A stretch of 64,000 nucleotides of DNA, from contig OW804096.1 of the NCBI GenBank assembly GCA_942159475.1, positions 42,841,744 through 42,905,743 of the forward strand, given 5' to 3'. The notes beneath the pieces are model-generated. The model made no database searches, was not told the DNA's origin, and saw nothing but the letters and a program-made list of their open reading frames with translations. Origin of the DNA: Sthenelais limicola (taxonomy: Eukaryota; Annelida; Polychaeta; Phyllodocida; Sigalionidae). A program made the translations under genes and the position numbers. The stretch's first letter is position 1; each line of letters starts with the position of its first letter. Shown piece by piece: positions 59,305 to 64,000 of the stretch.

Positions 59305-61250
59305 GTGGCTGACATGAATAATCTCCCAAGAGAAGTTGAGGCTGAATTCAAGAATGGTTTTTTTACTTTTAAAAGATCCACTAGATGCTTCAACCAAGTT
59401 GATGCAGACCATGTGCAGGAGTGGCTAAATGCAACAGGGAAATGTGGGGGTGGCATTGTTGGTATCACTAAGGAAAGCTTTGAATATGTGGGCCCTGTTA
59501 TATAATTTGCAATCACACATCAGTAATGAAACATACTAAGTGTATGGAGTAGAGAAGAATGACATCATTCTGAATGAGACTTTGCCCAGCAGAAAAAAAA
59601 CAGGATAATAGAAATGAAAACAGCCTCTACACCCAGCTCAACTTGATGCGCATATTTTCACAAACAGAGCTCTTACAGAACATTGCCTCTAAGGACCTTG
59701 CCACAATTGAAATCCAAAAGTCACTTTTGTCAGCCAAGCCAAATGGGGAAGAGAATTTGTACAAGTCTGTTGCTACTCCTCTTGTGGAATGTACTTCATT
59801 TCATGAGGCACTCAAAAGGAACAATCCCCTCACATTTGACCATTTGTACAAGGTGAAGAAACAAGGCCAAAGCAAAGATGAAAATACAATTTTGAAAGTT
59901 GACAGAAGTGTCATGCAGCGCCTAATAACTTCTTTTGAAGCTGGGTGGAAATGGAGGAAATGGAGCATGAACTTATGCCTGTTCCATTGTCATTGGTTGA
60001 ACCCAATAGAAAAACGAAAGTCATTACTTGCTGATGTCTAGGTAAAAAGTGTCTGTAGATTGATGGGCAAGCACCTATTTGTTCTATTGGCAAGCCAGCC
60101 AACATTAGAAGATTTGGTGAGCTGGCAGATATGTTCAAGATATCAGTTATAGGTGCAGGAGCTTCATTCGATCAAATTCACATCATATTTTATTGATATA
60201 AGTAGACATCCATAAAGAACCTGACCAGAATAGAGAGGGCCAAAGGATGTGCACCTATCCGGAAAATGGTTGAAGGATGTCCTGTTCCCCTTTCATAAAA
60301 TAGGAATAACTTCCTCTCACTGGCAAAAAACAAGAAGATCTAGCATGTTTTTTGTGACAACAAATTCTTCTTAAACAAAATAAGACCATTGTGGTCAGTG
60401 GTGAATTCAAAGAAATAGATGTTGTTCAAAGCACTTGTCCTACTCTTTCATTGTCTGGGCTAGGATCTCATCATGAAGAAGCAGACACATGTCTCATTCT
60501 TCATGCAATTTACTGCAATAAGGACACTGTAGTTCTACAATCAAGGGACACAGGTGTCCTAGTTTTACTTCTGGCTCACTACATCAAAATCTGTCAAAAG
60601 CTGTGGGTCAAAGCTGGTACTGCCAAAAAGCACAAGTACTACCCAGTGCATGAAATAGCAGTAATAGCATAACTTCTTCCAAATGGTATCCATGCTAATC
60701 TACCTGCCTTTCATGCACTCAGTGGATCTGACACAACATCATTTATTTCTGGCCACTCAAAACAAACATGTTACACTTGTTTCCTGGATCATCACACATT
60801 GTTAAATGAAATTGGACTAAATGAAGCTTCATCTCCTTCAACAATGTCAGCTGGGGAAACATTTTTCTGCCATCTATGCACAGTTTCTGAAACAACAGTC
60901 AGTTGACAAGCCCTGCACATTTTATTTGGAAAATGCAGAAAGCCTGAATTGCTTCCACCAACATCTGATGCACTCAAGCTACACTTAAAGTGAACTCACT
61001 ATCAGGCATTCATTTGGAATAAGGACCATATTCCCAAGACAACGATTCCAGATCCTTCTGATTTTGGATGGTTCATCAAAGATTCATGCCTCATGCCAGT
61101 CATTATGACTTTGGAACCAGTTCCTGAAGCTTGCTTAGCCATTTTCCAAGGCTGGCTGTAACCCCCACTGTTGCAGGAAATCAAGTCTACCATGTACCAC
61201 TAACTGTTGGTGCTGTGCCAGAGCAATAGGTTGCAAAAACAAAAACTGCT
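59305..61250 (+). pseudogene. decayed transposon-associated gene with HEEADT motif and Cys-rich tail
   Basis: Reading on the plus strand gives consecutive fragments in shifted frames. They are an N-terminal part (59305-59505, MADMNNLPREVEAEF), a middle part (59574-60041), a part with SHHEEADTCLILHA and DTGVLVLLLAHY (60391-60672), and then LPAFHALSGSDTTSFISGHS and HYQAFIWNKDH with stops. After a frameshift near 61150 comes a Cys-rich tail (GCNPHCCRKS, then CTTNCWCCAR, then GCKNKNC) ending at a stop about 61250. From memory, long animal ORFs with an HEEADTR motif, an FHALTGCDTT motif and a CXC-like tail form a repeated family in marine invertebrates. No biochemical function is asserted. The internal stops and frameshifts mean this copy is inactive. 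Confidence 0.65.
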
Positions 61251-61329
61251 AAAAGCAATTAGTATGGGTGACAGCAATGTTCCAAATCTCCATGGTTCAA
61301 CAGAGTCAGATATACTAACAACTTGTATA

Positions 61330-62008
61330 GATGTACATATATCTAGGATATTATCCTAATGACCTTGACATTGAAATATAATCTGATACTAGTAATGCTT
61401 TCTTTCGATGCAAACACAATCCCAAGCCTTTTTTGTTGATGAAAACACATTTCCTTGTAAAGCTAACTTTGTGCAAGTTCAAAAATATGTGTCTTTGATG
61501 TTTGAGTAATTGATCACTGAAAATCAAATGTACTTAATATTTTCAACAATCAATATCTCTATGAATATTAGTTCGATTGGTTTGTAAATGGTGTCAAATC
61601 GAAGGTCATTAACAGGCCTTTATTCCATTTTTATAATTGTTAATGCCTAAAATCAACAGTTTTTCTTCTGTTGTCATACAATTTTCAAAAACTGAAAAAC
61701 TGAAAATTCATATAAAATGTAATATTTATCGCACAGTATAAAGGTTGATATCAAATGAAAGCTGATGATCTCTTCTACAAATGATTTTACACATGCATAA
61801 GGCTGTGATTAATTTCCTGGTAGTTATAAGAAGATATGTCCAAGATTTGACATAAAACGCCCCCTGGTGGTAGGAAAGAGCAATATTTCAGGGTGGTAAC
61901 CAGCATTTTCGGACTCAGCACCCTCACTTTAGTATAAAACCACCGTATACCAAGCATTAACAAAAAATGCCTCTAGAATTTTTTTTCTTCTCTATGTGGC
62001 ACCAGTCT
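61330..62008. repeat. right terminal inverted repeat of the 4.6-kb transposon
   Basis: Reverse complement of the left arm with scattered substitutions and small gaps. Contains the matching AAAACGCCCCCTGGTGGTA block and the terminal GGCACCAGTCT. Confidence 0.75.
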
Positions 62009-64000
62009 ATCTAGTATACCATAGCAGAATAGCGATCTCGATGCATATAAAGAAAATAGAAAAATCTTCTTCATACGGTGCGGATACTTTCTCTTCAGAC
62101 ATTTCAGAAAGGATGAATACAGATCCTTTCTTACTTCTTCAGAATTAACAAATGGCCATCGGTAAAGGTCTTACATTTGAAAGTCTAGACAGTAGATTAC
62201 CTTGTGCATTGGACAAAAGGAATCTGTTTAGAAGTCGTTGCTAAACGCAACAGTTCCTCGTGTATTTAAAAGCATCAGTTGGCAATTTCAGTTACTAGGA
62301 ACAGAGTACGGATTTTCTTGGACCCCATTATACCGAAAGAAATAAAGCAACATTGCGTTACAAAGGCCATTAGGAAAAGCAATATATTTGCTCTATGAAT
62401 TCTTGTAATTAAACTCTAACTGATGAATTGGTGATAATGCAAGAGGAAACCTGTCCTATTAGCCCGGATATGTATTGTTAATTGCAGGTTGGAAAATGAT
62501 TAGCTATTACAGGAGTTTTATCGCGAATGCCTATGAAATCTTTGTTTCTTCTCCGATGTCTTTCGATCAACCATAACCAGGAAATTGTGGACCAAATTGA
62601 TCCTTTTTAAATAAATGATGAGATCTATTACTCAATATGGCATCATACAAAGAGTTTTCCGTGTTTCAGAACGGTCTAATGTTCCCCAAATGAGCTATCT
62701 ATCGCCAGGCACTTTGCGACCATATCTACGAGATCAAATCTCGTGATGATTCCACATGCATCTAGCTAGAATTCATCAAATTGCTTAAGTCTGGCGAATC
62801 GCTTTCAATTAAAATTCCTAGTCAATCGACACAACATGATGCATAAAATTTCTCAACACATAAAATGATAATGTATCAGAACGCTGCAGGGGTGTAGCTC
62901 CTGGTTGTTTTCCCAAATCCATTTTAACTCTCAACATCCATTAAGTATGATGTGATGAATTGCAGAGTGAGTAGATTAAAGGTTTATACAGTGGAATCAG
63001 AATGCGAGCAACAACACAACATAATGTGGAATATGCATGAGGAGTTCGCAGTCCACATTAGGGTAGAGTATAAAATAATGTCTTTGCTCCGGGCGATGTA
63101 TGACTGGTTTGCTACTTTGCTATTAACATGACTGATTAAAGCAATCTGAACCCCCATCTCCTCTCATTCGAAGCCTCGACAAGCACACCTAACTGCAGAG
63201 GATATATCCTATTATATGCCACCAAAGATGTAATCTTATTGGAAATTGGAAGCGCGGAACGGAGAAGAAGCTTTACGTATTGATTGGTATTTATCAATCC
63301 ATGTAGATACACGCAAATTAGGTTTCTCTGGTAAAGAAGAAGTGTCAATTGGAAACACAATGAGATTGCCACGTGCGATTGATATCTTTTGTTAATTCAA
63401 TTGGCCAATATTAAGAACGCCAATAGCGCCATCGAGAACGATAAGACTTTTCAACTCGGCATCCAATCCGGTTTGAGCTCAGGCCTTGCCTTCTGATAAC
63501 GTTTCCCCCTATGTTGGGGAATCTGAGATTCTTTAATGGAGTTAATTAACTTGTCTGAATGTAGAGAGCCATAAAACAAGGGATGTCGTGATGACGGATT
63601 ATAGAGATATGGTGCGGGCACATGGGCTTCCATATATATATGTAGGCGGTACAAAAAATACTTCAGCTAGAAATCTACAAGACAATAATTTTATTGTTGT
63701 GTTACCCGTCTCACTCATTGATTGATATCGACTCTCTGTAGAGGCATCACAATGGAAGCATATAAAGAAGTCCTCTTGGTCAATGAATGCATCATTTTGG
63801 TCATTAGTTGTTTAGTTCATGTTCGTGTAACACAATCTGTATCTACTGGATATTATCCCGATTCTCCTCCTCGCTTCCAGCAGCCAATACCTTCATGGCT
63901 GTTTTTTTAATAAATATAAGACGAAGGAAAAGCTCGTCTCCATCGTTTCTCACTGTACTGATTTTAAGCTGATGTAAAGTTGAAGCACATCGTCAGTATA
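62009..64000. other. upstream intron of gene 2 beyond the transposon
   Basis: No 110-bp exon with the IWxPDIxLYN motif was found on the minus strand. Frames here are short and unrecognised. Confidence 0.5.

Larger units (their letters stand above)
57432..62008 (+). mobile_element. 4.6-kb DNA transposon with about 0.7-kb terminal inverted repeats
   Basis: The left end AGACTGGTGCCA (57432-57443) is the exact reverse complement of TGGCACCAGTCT (61997-62008). The similarity continues inward for several hundred bases, e.g. TTACCACCAGGGGGCGTTTT at left against its reverse complement near 61850-61870, reaching about 58280 on the left and 61330 on the right. TA abuts both ends, so the target duplication may be TA, or TCT if the TA belongs to the element. 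Between the arms lies a decayed coding region on the plus strand. The superfamily is not assigned. It lies in the upstream intron of gene 2, with its coding strand opposite to that gene. Confidence 0.85.

Noticed and set aside
58368..59516. Minus-strand frames inside the transposon
   Set aside because: The plus strand carries the recognisable decayed gene; these are opposite-strand by-products.

Overview
This is animal (eukaryotic) genomic DNA: AT-rich, with short exons bounded by GT/AG splice sites, long introns and many dispersed repeats. The recognisable genes are two nicotinic acetylcholine receptor (nAChR)-type Cys-loop channel subunits, arranged tail to tail. Their transmembrane segments (an APPTASSVPTLG stretch after TM2, then a YYCFNM start to TM3) look to me like the expanded nAChR set of lophotrochozoans (mollusc, brachiopod or annelid). 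Species is not determinable from the window.

Layout. 1-17574 holds no exon I could recognise, only repeats and possibly long 5' introns of gene 1. Gene 1 (+ strand) has six recognised exons between 17575 and 31784: ligand-binding domain, TM1, TM2, TM3, cytoplasmic loop, TM4 and stop. Its 9.1-kb intron (19420-28553) contains a Helitron nested in an older repeat, and a tRNA-derived SINE head. 31785-49652 is intergenic and repeat-rich: a tRNA-like element, a 1.15-kb inverted-repeat element, a second Helitron, a 5'-truncated LINE with poly(A), TTAA-flanked MITEs and a local tandem duplication. Gene 2 (- strand) has four recognised exons between 57052 and 49653 and runs off the right edge, since its 5' exons are not in the window. 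A 4.6-kb DNA transposon with about 0.7-kb terminal inverted repeats (57432-62008) sits in gene 2's upstream intron. It carries a decayed gene with an HEEADT motif and a Cys-rich tail.

How the genes relate. The two subunits are paralogues with matching exon lengths (455 = 133+322, then 87, then 119 bp), the same codon phases and near-identical TM2-TM3 boundary residues. Gene 2 has the loop-C vicinal cysteine pair of an alpha (agonist-binding) subunit; gene 1 lacks it and is non-alpha. They could contribute principal and complementary faces of one pentamer, but that is inference. No bacterial features, CRISPR arrays, rRNA or intact tRNA genes were seen.
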